Under the pieces are notes generated by a model that searched no databases, had not been told where the DNA came from, and was given only the letters and a program-made list of their open reading frames with translations. Positions 20,527 through 28,850 of a DNA stretch of 64,000 nucleotides are shown here, one piece after another. How positions within the stretch are numbered: the stretch's first letter is position 1; each line of letters begins with the position of its first letter. Source of the stretch: Woeseia oceani (lineage in GTDB: Bacteria; Pseudomonadota; Gammaproteobacteria; Steroidobacterales; Woeseiaceae); assembly GCF_001677435.1 (NCBI RefSeq), contig NZ_CP016268.1, forward strand, positions 2,655,001 to 2,719,000, written 5' to 3'. Both the position numbers and the translations under genes were made by a program.

Positions 20527-21825
20527 TTACGCAACGACGCGATTTCGACCTTCGCTTTTGGCCTTGTACAAGCGCGTATCAGCAACCCCCAGTACCGTCG
20601 TGCGACGGGTGTCGCTACCGACGGCCGCGACGCCGAAACTGATCGTGATCCCGAAGTCTGCCGGTACGGCACCCTGCAACACCGACCAATCCATTTTCTC
20701 GATGGCCGTACGAATCTGCCCACAGATCTGCGTTGCGAACTCGATATTGGTATCCGGAAAGCACAGAAGAAATTCCTCGCCGCCGTAGCGGGCGACGATA
20801 TCGGTTTTGCGACAACGATTGACCAGCAAACGAGACACACGACGCAGCACCTCGTCGCCAGTCGCGTGCGAATAACTGTCATTAATCTTCTTGAAGTGAT
20901 CGATGTCAGCGAGCGCAATAGTCAGGTCACGATCGGTACGCTTGGCAGCCTCCATCTCCCTTTGCAGGTAATCGTCAGCAAAGCGGCGATTGAACAAGCC
21001 GGTCAACGTGTCATGAGTCGCCTGACGCTCGAGCTCAATGGATTTTAGCCGCAGCTCTTCCGTTCGCTCATCGACAAGTTTCTCAAGGCGGTCGCGCATG
21101 ATTGCAAATTGCTTGAGCACCAGCATCCCAAGCCCGAGCACGAACAACAGCAAAGCCAAAGTCGTCAGGTCGAGGCGCACAAATACGATCGTCACCACCA
21201 CCGCGATAATGCCGGAGACTATTTCGACGGCTGACGAGAACACGTTCAGCAGGCGGGTAGGATCGAGGTGCCGCAAGTAGATCAGCAGCAGCATGCCCGC
21301 ATCGTTTGCCAGTTGCATGCTGAGCAACAACAGCAGCAACAGCCCGGCTGTCGTGCCATTTAACTCAAATAACGGCACGGCCCCGCCAAGCTCTACGTAC
21401 AAGGTACCGCAGGCTAAAATAACCAGCGACATCAGACCCGCATTGTGCAACGAGGCCGTGAGCACATCCTTGGCCGTTACGCCTTTCCACAATCGGTGCC
21501 AGGGCCAGATGAACGATGCCAGACCATTGATCCAGGCCGCGTCGAGCGGACCGAGCAACAGCAGGCTGGCTACCTGCGCAACCCGATCAAACGACACATG
21601 CCCGAAGCCGGGATGCGGAAAACCCATCGTGATCGTGAACAGGCCGAACAAGAGAAAGAAACCGCCCGTGCCCCAGCCGTAGGGGCCGGCAAGCACCCCC
21701 TGCTGAGCACCGAGCACTGCGATGGTCGCAGCAGCCACCGCGAATAACAGCAACGACCAGATGAAATCCGGTCGCAACAATGTCCTTTGCTCACGAACGG
21801 TTGCCGATTCGACGACCTCTGCCAT
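20527..21825 (-). CDS. Membrane-bound diguanylate cyclase (GGDEF)
   Basis: Predicted cyclase that makes cyclic di-GMP from two GTP. The N-terminal half has about seven hydrophobic helices forming a membrane sensor of unrecognised type (MASE-like). A short coiled linker (DRLEKLVDERTEELRLKS) leads into the GGDEF domain: DTLTGLFNRR, ALADIDHFKKIND, and the active-site loop RYGGEEF. The inhibitory I-site RKTD sits five residues before that loop, so product inhibition is likely. I prefer the ATG at 21825 with a G-rich sequence upstream over a longer start. It is a stand-alone gene. Confidence 0.9.
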   Translation of the reverse strand: MAEVVESATVREQRTLLRPDFIWSLLLFAVAAATIAVLGAQQGVLAGPYGWGTGGFFLLFGLFTITMGFPHPGFGHVSFDRVAQVASLLLLGPLDAAWINGLASFIWPWHRLWKGVTAKDVLTASLHNAGLMSLVILACGTLYVELGGAVPLFELNGTTAGLLLLLLLSMQLANDAGMLLLIYLRHLDPTRLLNVFSSAVEIVSGIIAVVVTIVFVRLDLTTLALLLFVLGLGMLVLKQFAIMRDRLEKLVDERTEELRLKSIELERQATHDTLTGLFNRRFADDYLQREMEAAKRTDRDLTIALADIDHFKKINDSYSHATGDEVLRRVSRLLVNRCRKTDIVARYGGEEFLLCFPDTNIEFATQICGQIRTAIEKMDWSVLQGAVPADFGITISFGVAAVGSDTRRTTVLGVADTRLYKAKSEGRNRVVA

Positions 21826-21920
21826 GGAGCCCCCAGAAATTGACCCGCCACTCCCGTACCGCACGAGGAGGCTGACTGCGATAGTATCGGCTTCCTGGGG
21901 TGAACGCGATGGAGCACTTG

Positions 21921-22340
21921 ATGAGCGAACAGACTTTTTCCGGCAGCTGCCTGTGCGGCAAGGTTGCCTATGAGATCAGCGGTGAAGTTCAGGCCTTCTT
22001 TCACTGCCATTGCGGACGCTGTCGCAAAGCAAGCGGTACCGGCCATGCCAGCAACGTCATTGTCCGTTACAGCCAACAATCATGGACCCGCGGAGAGAAT
22101 TTGCTGCGCCGCTATCACGTACCCGACGCCGAGCGATTCCATACCGTGTTTTGCAGCGAGTGCGGCAGCCCGATGCCACGGGTAGCAGCGCAAGCAAACA
22201 TCGCCGTCATCGGCGCTGGCAGCCTGGACAATGACCCCGACCTCACCGTCACTGGCCGCATATTTCAGGATTCCCGGGCCAAATGGTCCTGCAGTGGTGA
22301 CGGCTTGCCGCATTGGCAGCAATTCCCGGACAAAAAGTAG
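21921..22340 (+). CDS. GFA/CENP-V family zinc-binding protein
   Basis: A 139-aa protein with the cysteine pattern of the glutathione-dependent formaldehyde-activating (GFA)/CENP-V fold: SCLCGKVAYEI, then HCHCGRCRKASGTGHAS, then FCSECGSPMPR. These cysteines normally bind two zinc ions. The exact reaction of most such proteins is unknown, so I do not assign the formaldehyde role. The start at 21921 is supported by a GGAG seven bases upstream. It is followed by the methyltransferase-like lipoprotein gene on the same strand. Confidence 0.85.
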   Translation: MSEQTFSGSCLCGKVAYEISGEVQAFFHCHCGRCRKASGTGHASNVIVRYSQQSWTRGENLLRRYHVPDAERFHTVFCSECGSPMPRVAAQANIAVIGAGSLDNDPDLTVTGRIFQDSRAKWSCSGDGLPHWQQFPDKK

Positions 22341-22422
22341 TCAACTGCCGTCAGTTGTTGCCCAACCGGCCGCCCGGTATCCTCGCCTACGCACGCCAAT
22401 CTTATGCAAACGGAGCATGCCC

Positions 22423-23229
22423 ATGTTCGCAAACACTCAGATGCTGGCACTGTTACTGACATCAATGCTGCTGGTCGCCTGCAGCTCAGACAACAACGAC
22501 ACGGAAGCAACGGGCGCGAGCAACAGCGAGACGAGTAAACCGGCGTCAGCACCCAGCTTGCGCGAGCGGCTGGCCGACAGCGCCCGACCGCAAGCTGACC
22601 GCGATCGCGACGCCGGACGTAAGCCCGCGGAAGTCATCGAGTTTCTCGGCATTGAGCCCGGCATGGCCGTCATCGATCTCATCGCCGCCGGCGGCTATTA
22701 CACCGAAGTCCTGGCCATCAGCGTCGGACCAGAGGGACGGGTTGTTGCCCAAAACCCGGACGCGGTACTGAAAATGCGCGACGGCGTAAACGAAACCGCT
22801 TTGACCGAACGACTCGCGGGCAACCGCCTGCCCAACGTCAGTCGGCTGAACAAAGAACTCAAAGACCTCAGCATTGCGGACGGTCAATTCGATGCTGCGA
22901 TCACCGCGCTCAACTTTCACGACATCTACAACAGCGCCGGTCCGGAAGCGGCCGTTAGTGTTCTGACGACCGTCCGCAGCATGCTCAAGCCCGGCGGTGT
23001 GTTCGGCATCATCGATCATGCCGGCATCGGCAGCGAAGACAATGCGGCCTTGCACCGGATCGAAAAAGCCCGGGTGATAGAAACCGCCGAAGCGGCCGGC
23101 TTTGTCGTCGAAGGTGACAGCAAGCTATTGGCCAACCCCAACGACGACCATCGTCAGGGTGTTTTCTCCGAGGGACTGCGCGGCAATACAGACCGCTTCG
23201 TTCTGAAACTGAGAAACCCGCTGCCCTGA
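22423..23229 (+). CDS. Exported methyltransferase-like lipoprotein
   Basis: Protein of 268 aa beginning with a lipoprotein signal (LLLTSMLLVAC, lipobox LVAC) and a Ser/Asn/Thr-rich linker. A class I methyltransferase-like domain follows: motif I-like VIDLIAAGGYYTEVLA, a middle ITALNFHDIYN segment and the post-motif LKPGGVFGIIDHAG. It resembles the family annotated as predicted methyltransferase (COG4798 type), many members of which carry signal peptides. The start at 22423 follows CGGAG with a seven-base gap. Since SAM is not known to be present in the periplasm, the real activity is uncertain. Confidence 0.8.
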   Translation: MFANTQMLALLLTSMLLVACSSDNNDTEATGASNSETSKPASAPSLRERLADSARPQADRDRDAGRKPAEVIEFLGIEPGMAVIDLIAAGGYYTEVLAISVGPEGRVVAQNPDAVLKMRDGVNETALTERLAGNRLPNVSRLNKELKDLSIADGQFDAAITALNFHDIYNSAGPEAAVSVLTTVRSMLKPGGVFGIIDHAGIGSEDNAALHRIEKARVIETAEAAGFVVEGDSKLLANPNDDHRQGVFSEGLRGNTDRFVLKLRNPLP

Positions 23230-23604
23230 GCGAACGCGCCCATCCGGTCGGCCAGCCCGCACACAGCATGCGGCCGGACCGGGCGCCTGCAGCTGACACC
23301 CGTCAGCGCCACTGTGGAGCCACGCCGGGATCGCGAACGTCAAGAGGACGCCAAACGCACGGTGCGCAACAGAGCGGCGCGGGTGAACCTGACCCCGCCC
23401 CGTTGCCGGGCGCTCGCGATTGGGTTGCTCAAGCCGACCGGCCACCACCACCCGGGCACCACAGGTATGCAGCAAGGACTCTAGGAATACCCGGTAAGAC
23501 TATGATTGCACTACTGATCTTGTGATACTGTGATGCAGCGCAAGGACACCTTGCACTGCAACGCTCAGTCTGTCCCGAGTCCTGTCGACACGAGAAGTGC
23601 ACTT
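23230..23604. other. 375-bp non-coding interval before parA-like gene
   Basis: No convincing reading frame. The first 60 bases contain an imperfect GC-rich inverted repeat (about 23236-23286) that could form a structured 3' end for the upstream gene. The last 100 bases are AT-richer and probably carry the parA-like promoter (for example GATACT at 23524), but no clear -35/-10 pair is visible. Confidence 0.4.
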
Positions 23605-24360
23605 ATGCTGATAACGCCCAATCGCAGTAACCTCAACAAGATTGTGGTGCTGAATCCCAAGGGCGGCTGCGGCAAAACGACGCTGGTCACGAACATCGCC
23701 AGCCGAATCGCGGCTGATGACAGCACACCGGCCATCATGGATTTCGACCCGCAAGGCTCCACCATGCGCTGGCTGGAAAAACGGCCGGCGGACCGTCCGC
23801 CGATCTACGGAATCGCCGCGTACAAGCAGAGCATGGGGGCGACACGCAGCTGGCAGTTACGGGTTCCACACGAAACCACAACGCTGCTGGTCGACTCGCC
23901 CGCCGGTGTGGCGCATAACGATCTCTGCAACCTGACCCGCGATGCCACCAGTATTCTCGTCCCGGTACTGCCCTCCGCCATTGATATTCATGCGGCTGCG
24001 CGCTGCATCGCCGACCTGTTGCTGATTGCGAAAGTGGACCGACGCGACGGCAAGCTCGGGGTAATCGCCAACCGAACACGGCGCAACACCAAGAGCTACG
24101 CGAGCTTGATGCGCTTCCTCGATTCGCTGGGCATTCCGGTAGTCGGCGTCTTGCGCGACAGTCAGAATTTTGTGCGTGGCGCCGAAGAAGGTCTGGGGGT
24201 GTGCGAACTGCCGGCGCGGCGAACGACTCAGGATGTAGAGCAAATTGAGAAAATCACCAGCTGGCTGCAAAACTGGCGCAACCGTGGCCGCAATGTCGAC
24301 CTTGACCGCCAGATCCGCAGCGCCGCTAACGTTACCGAGCTGTACCAACAACAGCGCTAA
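23605..24360 (+). CDS. Orphan ParA/MinD-family P-loop ATPase
   Basis: A 251-aa ParA-like ATPase with the deviant Walker A motif (NPKGGCGKTTLVTN), the switch/Walker A' region PAIMDFDPQGSTMRWL and the Walker B segment LLVDSPAGV. Such proteins dimerise on ATP and position cargo on DNA or membranes. No parB-like gene or obvious centromere repeats lie nearby, so chromosome partitioning is unlikely from context; the cargo is unknown. I chose ATG 23605 (GAGAAG eight bases upstream); GTG 23530/ATG 23533 would add a 25-residue leader. It converges on the dehydratase gene with 12 bases between stops. Confidence 0.82.
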   Translation: MLITPNRSNLNKIVVLNPKGGCGKTTLVTNIASRIAADDSTPAIMDFDPQGSTMRWLEKRPADRPPIYGIAAYKQSMGATRSWQLRVPHETTTLLVDSPAGVAHNDLCNLTRDATSILVPVLPSAIDIHAAARCIADLLLIAKVDRRDGKLGVIANRTRRNTKSYASLMRFLDSLGIPVVGVLRDSQNFVRGAEEGLGVCELPARRTTQDVEQIEKITSWLQNWRNRGRNVDLDRQIRSAANVTELYQQQR

Positions 24361-24372
24361 ATCAGGTCAGCG

Positions 24373-25338
24373 TCAGGCAGCGCTCTGAATCTCCGCGAAC
24401 AAAGCCGGGTCAACATTGCCACCGCTCAGCACCACGACAGTCGTCTTGTCCCGGCCGTCAATTCGACCAGCCAACAACGCGGCAAGTGCCACTGCACCAC
24501 CCGGTTCGAGCACCAGCTTCAGGTAGCTGAATGCAAAGCGCATCGCCGCACGAACCTCGTCATCGCTGACGCCCAACGCTCCCGCGAGCTCCGAGCGATT
24601 GATGTCGAACGTGAACTTGCCCGGTATAGCGGCTAGCAACGCGTCGCAGATGCTGTGTGCTTTGGGATCGTTGCGGACCCGCTCACCGGCCGCTAGCGAG
24701 CGCGCCGTGTCGTCCAGGTCCGCGGGTTCCACAGCGTAAACCGCCGTATTCGCGGCGCTGGCGTGCACGGCCAGCGCAATGCCCGCCACCATGCCGCCAC
24801 CGCTGCAACTAACCAGCACCTGGTCCGGCGTGACAGCACCGCACTGCTGCATGAACTCAAGGCCGATAGTGCCCTGACCAGCAATGATGTCGAGATGGTC
24901 ATAGGACGGCACCAGAACCGCACCGCGTTCGGCCGCCAGTTCCCGGGCAATCTGCTCCCGATCACCGGTGTAGCGATCATAGAGCACAGTCTCGCCACCA
25001 AGCTTGCGCGTATTGCGAATCTTGGCGGCCGGCGCATCGTCAGGCATGACAATCGCCGTCTTGATACCGAGCATCGTACCCGCCGCCGCCACACCCTGTG
25101 CGTGATTGCCGGACGAGTAAGCCACAACTCCGGAGGCTCTCTGTGCAGCATCCAGTTGCGCCATGAGGTTGTAGGCGCCACGAATCTTGAAGGAACCGGT
25201 GCGTTGTAAACACTCGGCTTTCAGCAGGACCCTGCCGCCCGTCAACTCATCCAGTTCCGGCGAGCTGATCAAGGGCGTTTCCACGGCGACACCGTGCAGG
25301 CGAGTTGCAGCAGCTGCAATTTCGGCAATCGAGATCAT
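24373..25338 (-). CDS. Threonine/serine dehydratase-like PLP enzyme
   Basis: Fold-type II PLP enzyme of 321 aa, probably threonine ammonia-lyase of the short catabolic (TdcB-like) type, which converts threonine to 2-oxobutyrate. The Schiff-base lysine lies in RTGSFKIRGAYN, the substrate loop is SSGNHAQGVA, and the phosphate-binding glycine loop is SCSGGGMVAGIAL. There is no C-terminal ACT domain, so it lacks the isoleucine-sensitive regulatory part of IlvA. Serine racemase or serine dehydratase are alternatives. It follows phhB by nine bases and is probably co-transcribed with it. Confidence 0.85.
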   Translation of the reverse strand: MISIAEIAAAATRLHGVAVETPLISSPELDELTGGRVLLKAECLQRTGSFKIRGAYNLMAQLDAAQRASGVVAYSSGNHAQGVAAAGTMLGIKTAIVMPDDAPAAKIRNTRKLGGETVLYDRYTGDREQIARELAAERGAVLVPSYDHLDIIAGQGTIGLEFMQQCGAVTPDQVLVSCSGGGMVAGIALAVHASAANTAVYAVEPADLDDTARSLAAGERVRNDPKAHSICDALLAAIPGKFTFDINRSELAGALGVSDDEVRAAMRFAFSYLKLVLEPGGAVALAALLAGRIDGRDKTTVVVLSGGNVDPALFAEIQSAA

Positions 25339-25347
25339 TGATTGTTC

Positions 25348-25698
25348 CTATTGATCGGCCGCGATGCGATCGACTTTCGCGGCGCAAATAAAATCGTTAT
25401 CGGATAAGCCGTCAATCGCCGTTGTTGTATAACGAACGTCACAGCTCCCGTATTTGACCAGTAACTCCGGGTGATGTCCTTCGACAGTGGCAACCCAGGC
25501 AACTGCGTTGACGAACGCAATTGTGCGGCTAAACACCGGGAAGCGAAACTCCCGGCTAATGGACTTACCATCGTCACTCAGGCTCCAGCCATCATTCAGC
25601 AACACCAATAATTCCTTGGCCTGCGAACGGCTTAACGGCTCAACGCCGCCCTCGCACGGTTCACAGCGACGTTCAGTTAATTCCACCACTGGTTGCAC
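25348..25698 (-). CDS. phhB: Pterin-4a-carbinolamine dehydratase
   Basis: Small enzyme (116 aa) that recycles the pterin cofactor of aromatic amino acid hydroxylases. It has the family pattern LSRSQAKELLVLLNDGW, then FVNAVAWVATVEGHHPELLVKYG (the conserved histidines of the active site) and VRYTTTAIDGLSDND. The start is GTG at 25698. No phenylalanine hydroxylase gene is present in the window. It leads a likely two-gene transcript with the dehydratase, which would link amino acid catabolism steps (inference). Confidence 0.92.
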   Translation of the reverse strand: MQPVVELTERRCEPCEGGVEPLSRSQAKELLVLLNDGWSLSDDGKSISREFRFPVFSRTIAFVNAVAWVATVEGHHPELLVKYGSCDVRYTTTAIDGLSDNDFICAAKVDRIAADQ

Positions 25699-25763
25699 AC
25701 CCCTGAAAATTCCAGCGGCCTACTATAAGACCTGCCACGCCACATTGCACCGCCGTTCAGCAA

Positions 25764-25792
25764 GAAAAAGGGCCAGCCCTTGCGGGCTGGCC
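25764..25792 (-). terminator. Intrinsic terminator after the OmpA-like gene
   Basis: On the minus strand a 9-bp perfect stem (25784-25792 with 25771-25779, four-base loop) is followed by C and a run of five T residues. It lies 90 bases beyond the OmpA-like stop and would end transcription of that gene, and possibly of the whole upstream cluster. Confidence 0.88.
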
Positions 25793-25881
25793 AGTCGTGA
25801 CTCAAGGTCGAGTCAAGCGGGGAAAATCAACGTTGCGGGCGGGATGTAAGCAACCAGCTTTCCTGCACCCGTAGCCGTTAC

Positions 25882-26607
25882 TCAGTCCTGTGGATTCGCC
25901 GCGAACGCCTGAGAATCAGCAATGAACAAAGTCAGTCCGACTTTACGATCCAACGCATAACTGTCGGGGTAGGTATCGTTGGCAGGTGTCTCACCGTGTG
26001 CGGAGATTTTGATCCGGCTTTCTGCAACCCCGTTGGCCACCAGCAAGTCACGTATCGAGCTGGCCCGACGCGCCGACAGATCGCGATTGTAGGTTTCATC
26101 GCCCCGTTCATCGGCAAAGCCATCGAGCTGCACCTGCACGTCCGGCATGCTGGCCAATGTCGCTGCCAACTGAGCTACACGACTGCGCGTCCCATCCACG
26201 AGCACGTGTTCGTCCGTGCGGAACAGGAGGTCCATTTCGATTCCCGCCTGCAGTAACGACAACAACTCCGGTCGCGACTGAGACTGCAAACGGCGCAAAT
26301 CACTGTCGATGACGCTGATATCACGATTGAGATCGGCGACCGTGCTTTCCAGTTCATTGACCCGCGAGCTGGAGCGCGCGAGGGAGCTTTGCAGTTCGCC
26401 AATTTCGGTATTTTTGTTGTGATAGTTGTCGCCGAATTTGGCGCCGATGGCGGCACCTATGATGGCACCAACCGGTCCACCGGCCGCTGCGCCCACGGTG
26501 AGACCGAGGCCGATGCCCAGGCGTTCTTCCTTGGGGCTGGATGCTGCCTGTGCAGTATTGCCTATCAATGCCAGTGCGGTACCTAAAATCAGTAGTGTTC
26601 GAGTCAT
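25882..26607 (-). CDS. OmpA-family protein with glycine-zipper segment
   Basis: Envelope protein of 241 aa. A signal peptide (TLLILGTALALIGNTAQA) precedes a glycine-zipper hydrophobic region (GLGLTVGAAAGGPVGAIIGAAIGAKFGD). Next come a coiled-coil stretch (about residues 70-115) and an OmpA C-terminal peptidoglycan-binding domain: VQLDGFADERGDETYNRDLSARRA, with the Asp and Arg used to bind diaminopimelate. It likely tethers an envelope component to the cell wall. It lies 147 bases downstream of the VWA gene pair on the same strand, so it may belong to that system. A terminator follows it. Confidence 0.85.
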   Translation of the reverse strand: MTRTLLILGTALALIGNTAQAASSPKEERLGIGLGLTVGAAAGGPVGAIIGAAIGAKFGDNYHNKNTEIGELQSSLARSSSRVNELESTVADLNRDISVIDSDLRRLQSQSRPELLSLLQAGIEMDLLFRTDEHVLVDGTRSRVAQLAATLASMPDVQVQLDGFADERGDETYNRDLSARRASSIRDLLVANGVAESRIKISAHGETPANDTYPDSYALDRKVGLTLFIADSQAFAANPQD

Positions 26608-26754
26608 GATGTGATCCTCCGAAAGTGTCAGCCACCGGTGTGGCCGTCGTCGGAAGCAATTACACCGTGCCCGGTGGCCAGCGAGGCGTCAGGGAAATGG
26701 CAGCCTGGCGATCAATTGTGACGAACTGTGGCCGCAGGCAGCAGCCACCCGCAG

Positions 26755-27747
26755 TTAGCGATTGCGGTTGGTCAACGCGACGAAAGTGCCGCCATTGCGC
26801 TCGCACAGCAAACGCATGAGGCCGGCAAACCGTTGCGAACTCTGAGGGATGGTGCTGCCGCTAAACGAATATGGAAAGCCGACCGCATGAATGCGAACCA
26901 GTCGATTGCCGTCTTCGTCCTCGACATTGATCCCGTCGATGTCGCGCAGCACCGCCTCCATCGACTGGCCCTGGAATTCATCGCCAAACACGTAAATGCT
27001 GATCTTTTTGTCCGGTGCCCAGAATGTCTGAATGGCGTAGGCAATACCGTCGGACGGATCACTGTCCGAGAACGGTGCCCATTGCCGCATCGTGCTCTTG
27101 ATAGCCTGGCGCAGTTGCGGGGTGTCCGGCAACCAGGTGCGGCCGTGTTGTTCGAACATGAAGCGGCCGTTGTCGTTCATGATTTGCAGACCTTTTACGG
27201 TCGGATAAACATCCAGCACTTCGCCGAGTTTTTCCTCGGCCCAGTCCCATTTGGCCTGCATACTGCCGGAAGTATCGATCACGAAAATGATGTACTCACT
27301 GTCGACGGGTATACCGCCTATGGAATCATCCGGCGCGCGTCGGAAGTTCGGTCGCAAACGACGCATCTCTGCCGTCAGCCGTTGCCGCGCCGCCTCCAGT
27401 TCACCCTCGTCGACATCCAGCGCCGGCGCATCTTCTGAAATTAGCGCGTACTGTCCCTGAACCTTGTCGAGCTCACGCTGCAGCTGCGCCAGCGTCATAC
27501 GTGTTTCAGTGGTTTCTTCGCGTCGCGAAACCAGTTCGCGATTCAGCACGGCGGTATCACCGCGAATCTCAAACAATTCGGCTTCCAGCAAGGCAATAAG
27601 AGCATCGAGGTCTTCTTCGGATTTTTCGATAACCGAAGGTTCGTAAATCTTACTCAACACCAACAGCAACAGAATGGCACCAAAGCCGCAGGAAATGCAG
27701 TCAAGGAACGACAGGCTGAAACCTTCTACATTGCGACGTCGTCTCAT
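26755..27747 (-). CDS. VWA-domain protein with MotB/ExbD-like membrane anchor (second of a pair)
   Basis: A 330-aa protein. An Arg-rich start is followed by one membrane helix (residues 11-33) with the motif SFLDCISCGFGAILLLLVL, including Asp16 at its start. A coiled-coil region follows (about 44-135). The C-terminal von Willebrand A domain has the metal-binding MIDAS motif IFVIDTSGSM (Asp158, Ser160, Ser162). The same N-terminal motif occurs in the neighbouring VWA protein. The helix resembles the ion-carrying helix of MotB/ExbD stator proteins, and a TolQ/ExbB-like gene lies upstream in the same cluster. The gene starts 8 bases after the previous stop. Function unknown; it is probably a periplasmic binding or assembly protein. 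Confidence 0.82.
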   Translation of the reverse strand: MRRRRNVEGFSLSFLDCISCGFGAILLLLVLSKIYEPSVIEKSEEDLDALIALLEAELFEIRGDTAVLNRELVSRREETTETRMTLAQLQRELDKVQGQYALISEDAPALDVDEGELEAARQRLTAEMRRLRPNFRRAPDDSIGGIPVDSEYIIFVIDTSGSMQAKWDWAEEKLGEVLDVYPTVKGLQIMNDNGRFMFEQHGRTWLPDTPQLRQAIKSTMRQWAPFSDSDPSDGIAYAIQTFWAPDKKISIYVFGDEFQGQSMEAVLRDIDGINVEDEDGNRLVRIHAVGFPYSFSGSTIPQSSQRFAGLMRLLCERNGGTFVALTNRNR

Positions 27748-27755
27748 AGCAACAC

Positions 27756-28850
27756 CTACGGCCAGTCCTTGCTAACGCTCATGAATGAACCGCCCGTGCG
27801 GTAGGCCAGCAACCAGTACGCGACGGCGGCGTTGTAATCGCCTTCCATCGGGTACAGCAATACGTTGACCGGTACGCCACTCGGAATTTCGCGCTCGGCT
27901 TCGTAATGAAACTTCAGCCGTTCCTGGCCCGTCACCATGCCCCGCTCGGTCTCGGCGGCATTCATGGTGGGCAAGCCATCGACCAGCAAGATGACATTGT
28001 CCGGCTTCGGATTAAGGCTGTTGATCACCTTGTAGGCGTCGAGCATATTCGTCCCGTTCTCGGGCACCGTGCGGCGCAACACCCGGATGGCTTCGTCCAG
28101 CTGCTTGCCATCGCCAACATCCAGCCAGACCCCATCGCTGCCTTTGAGCACGGGCTTGGCGCTGGTGTTGAAGGTATAAATCTGAAACTTGCTGGTCGGC
28201 GGGAACTGCGCCGACAACCAGTCAACCGACGAAACTGCCTGACGCCATTTCAGGGAACGCAGTTTAACGTCCTCGGACATGTTGCGGCGGCGAATGATGT
28301 TGATGATGCGCCGGTCCAGCATGCTCGCAGAACTGTCCACCAGAACCAGAATGCGATCACCGCCCACTTTCAATCCGGTCAGGTACTGGCGATCGCCCTC
28401 ACCGGTGAACGAACGCACTTTACTGCCGGACTCACGTGCCTCTTCAGCTGCCAGCAAGCGTTTGCGCTCTTCTTCCAGGCGTTCGATATCCGACTGCAAT
28501 TTCTCCACACGCTCAACCTTCGCCAGCGTTTCCTGATCGTGTTGCGCCAGCTCGATCTTCAGCTTTTCAATAAGCGCGGTAATCTGTGCAATGCGACTGG
28601 TTGCCCGTGCCCGTTCGTCATCGAGTTCTTCCATCGTATTCTTCGCAAGCACGAGGTTTTTGCGCGCTTCGAGAACTTCGAACTCCAGCCGCGCGGTCTC
28701 TCCGCTCAGCTCTTCGGGCGGGGAGTCCGTGTCACGCCGGACCTGCGAGTTGATAATCATGAAAAACAGTACGACGGCGCCGAATCCACAGCTCATGATG
28801 TCGAGGAACGACATGCCAATGATCTGACTTTCGCGACGTTTACGCGCCAT
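27756..28850 (-). CDS. VWA-domain protein with MotB/ExbD-like membrane anchor (first of a pair)
   Basis: A 364-aa relative of the following gene product. The membrane segment (residues 14-34) reads SFLDIMSCGFGAVVLFFMII with Asp17. A long, highly charged coiled coil (about 50-140) leads to a VWA domain whose MIDAS is VLVDSSASM (Asp172, Ser174, Ser176), followed by the Thr region ENGTNMLDAY and LLVDGLPT. It overlaps the FHA gene by 11 bases and precedes the second VWA gene by 8 bases, so the three are almost certainly translated from one message. Confidence 0.82.
   Translation of the reverse strand: MARKRRESQIIGMSFLDIMSCGFGAVVLFFMIINSQVRRDTDSPPEELSGETARLEFEVLEARKNLVLAKNTMEELDDERARATSRIAQITALIEKLKIELAQHDQETLAKVERVEKLQSDIERLEEERKRLLAAEEARESGSKVRSFTGEGDRQYLTGLKVGGDRILVLVDSSASMLDRRIINIIRRRNMSEDVKLRSLKWRQAVSSVDWLSAQFPPTSKFQIYTFNTSAKPVLKGSDGVWLDVGDGKQLDEAIRVLRRTVPENGTNMLDAYKVINSLNPKPDNVILLVDGLPTMNAAETERGMVTGQERLKFHYEAEREIPSGVPVNVLLYPMEGDYNAAVAYWLLAYRTGGSFMSVSKDWP

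Noticed and set aside
25882-27747. Proteobacterial dedicated sortase system (OmpA-like protein next to VWA proteins)
   Set aside because: An OmpA-like protein beside VWA genes recalls it, but no sortase gene or LPxTG-type target was found.
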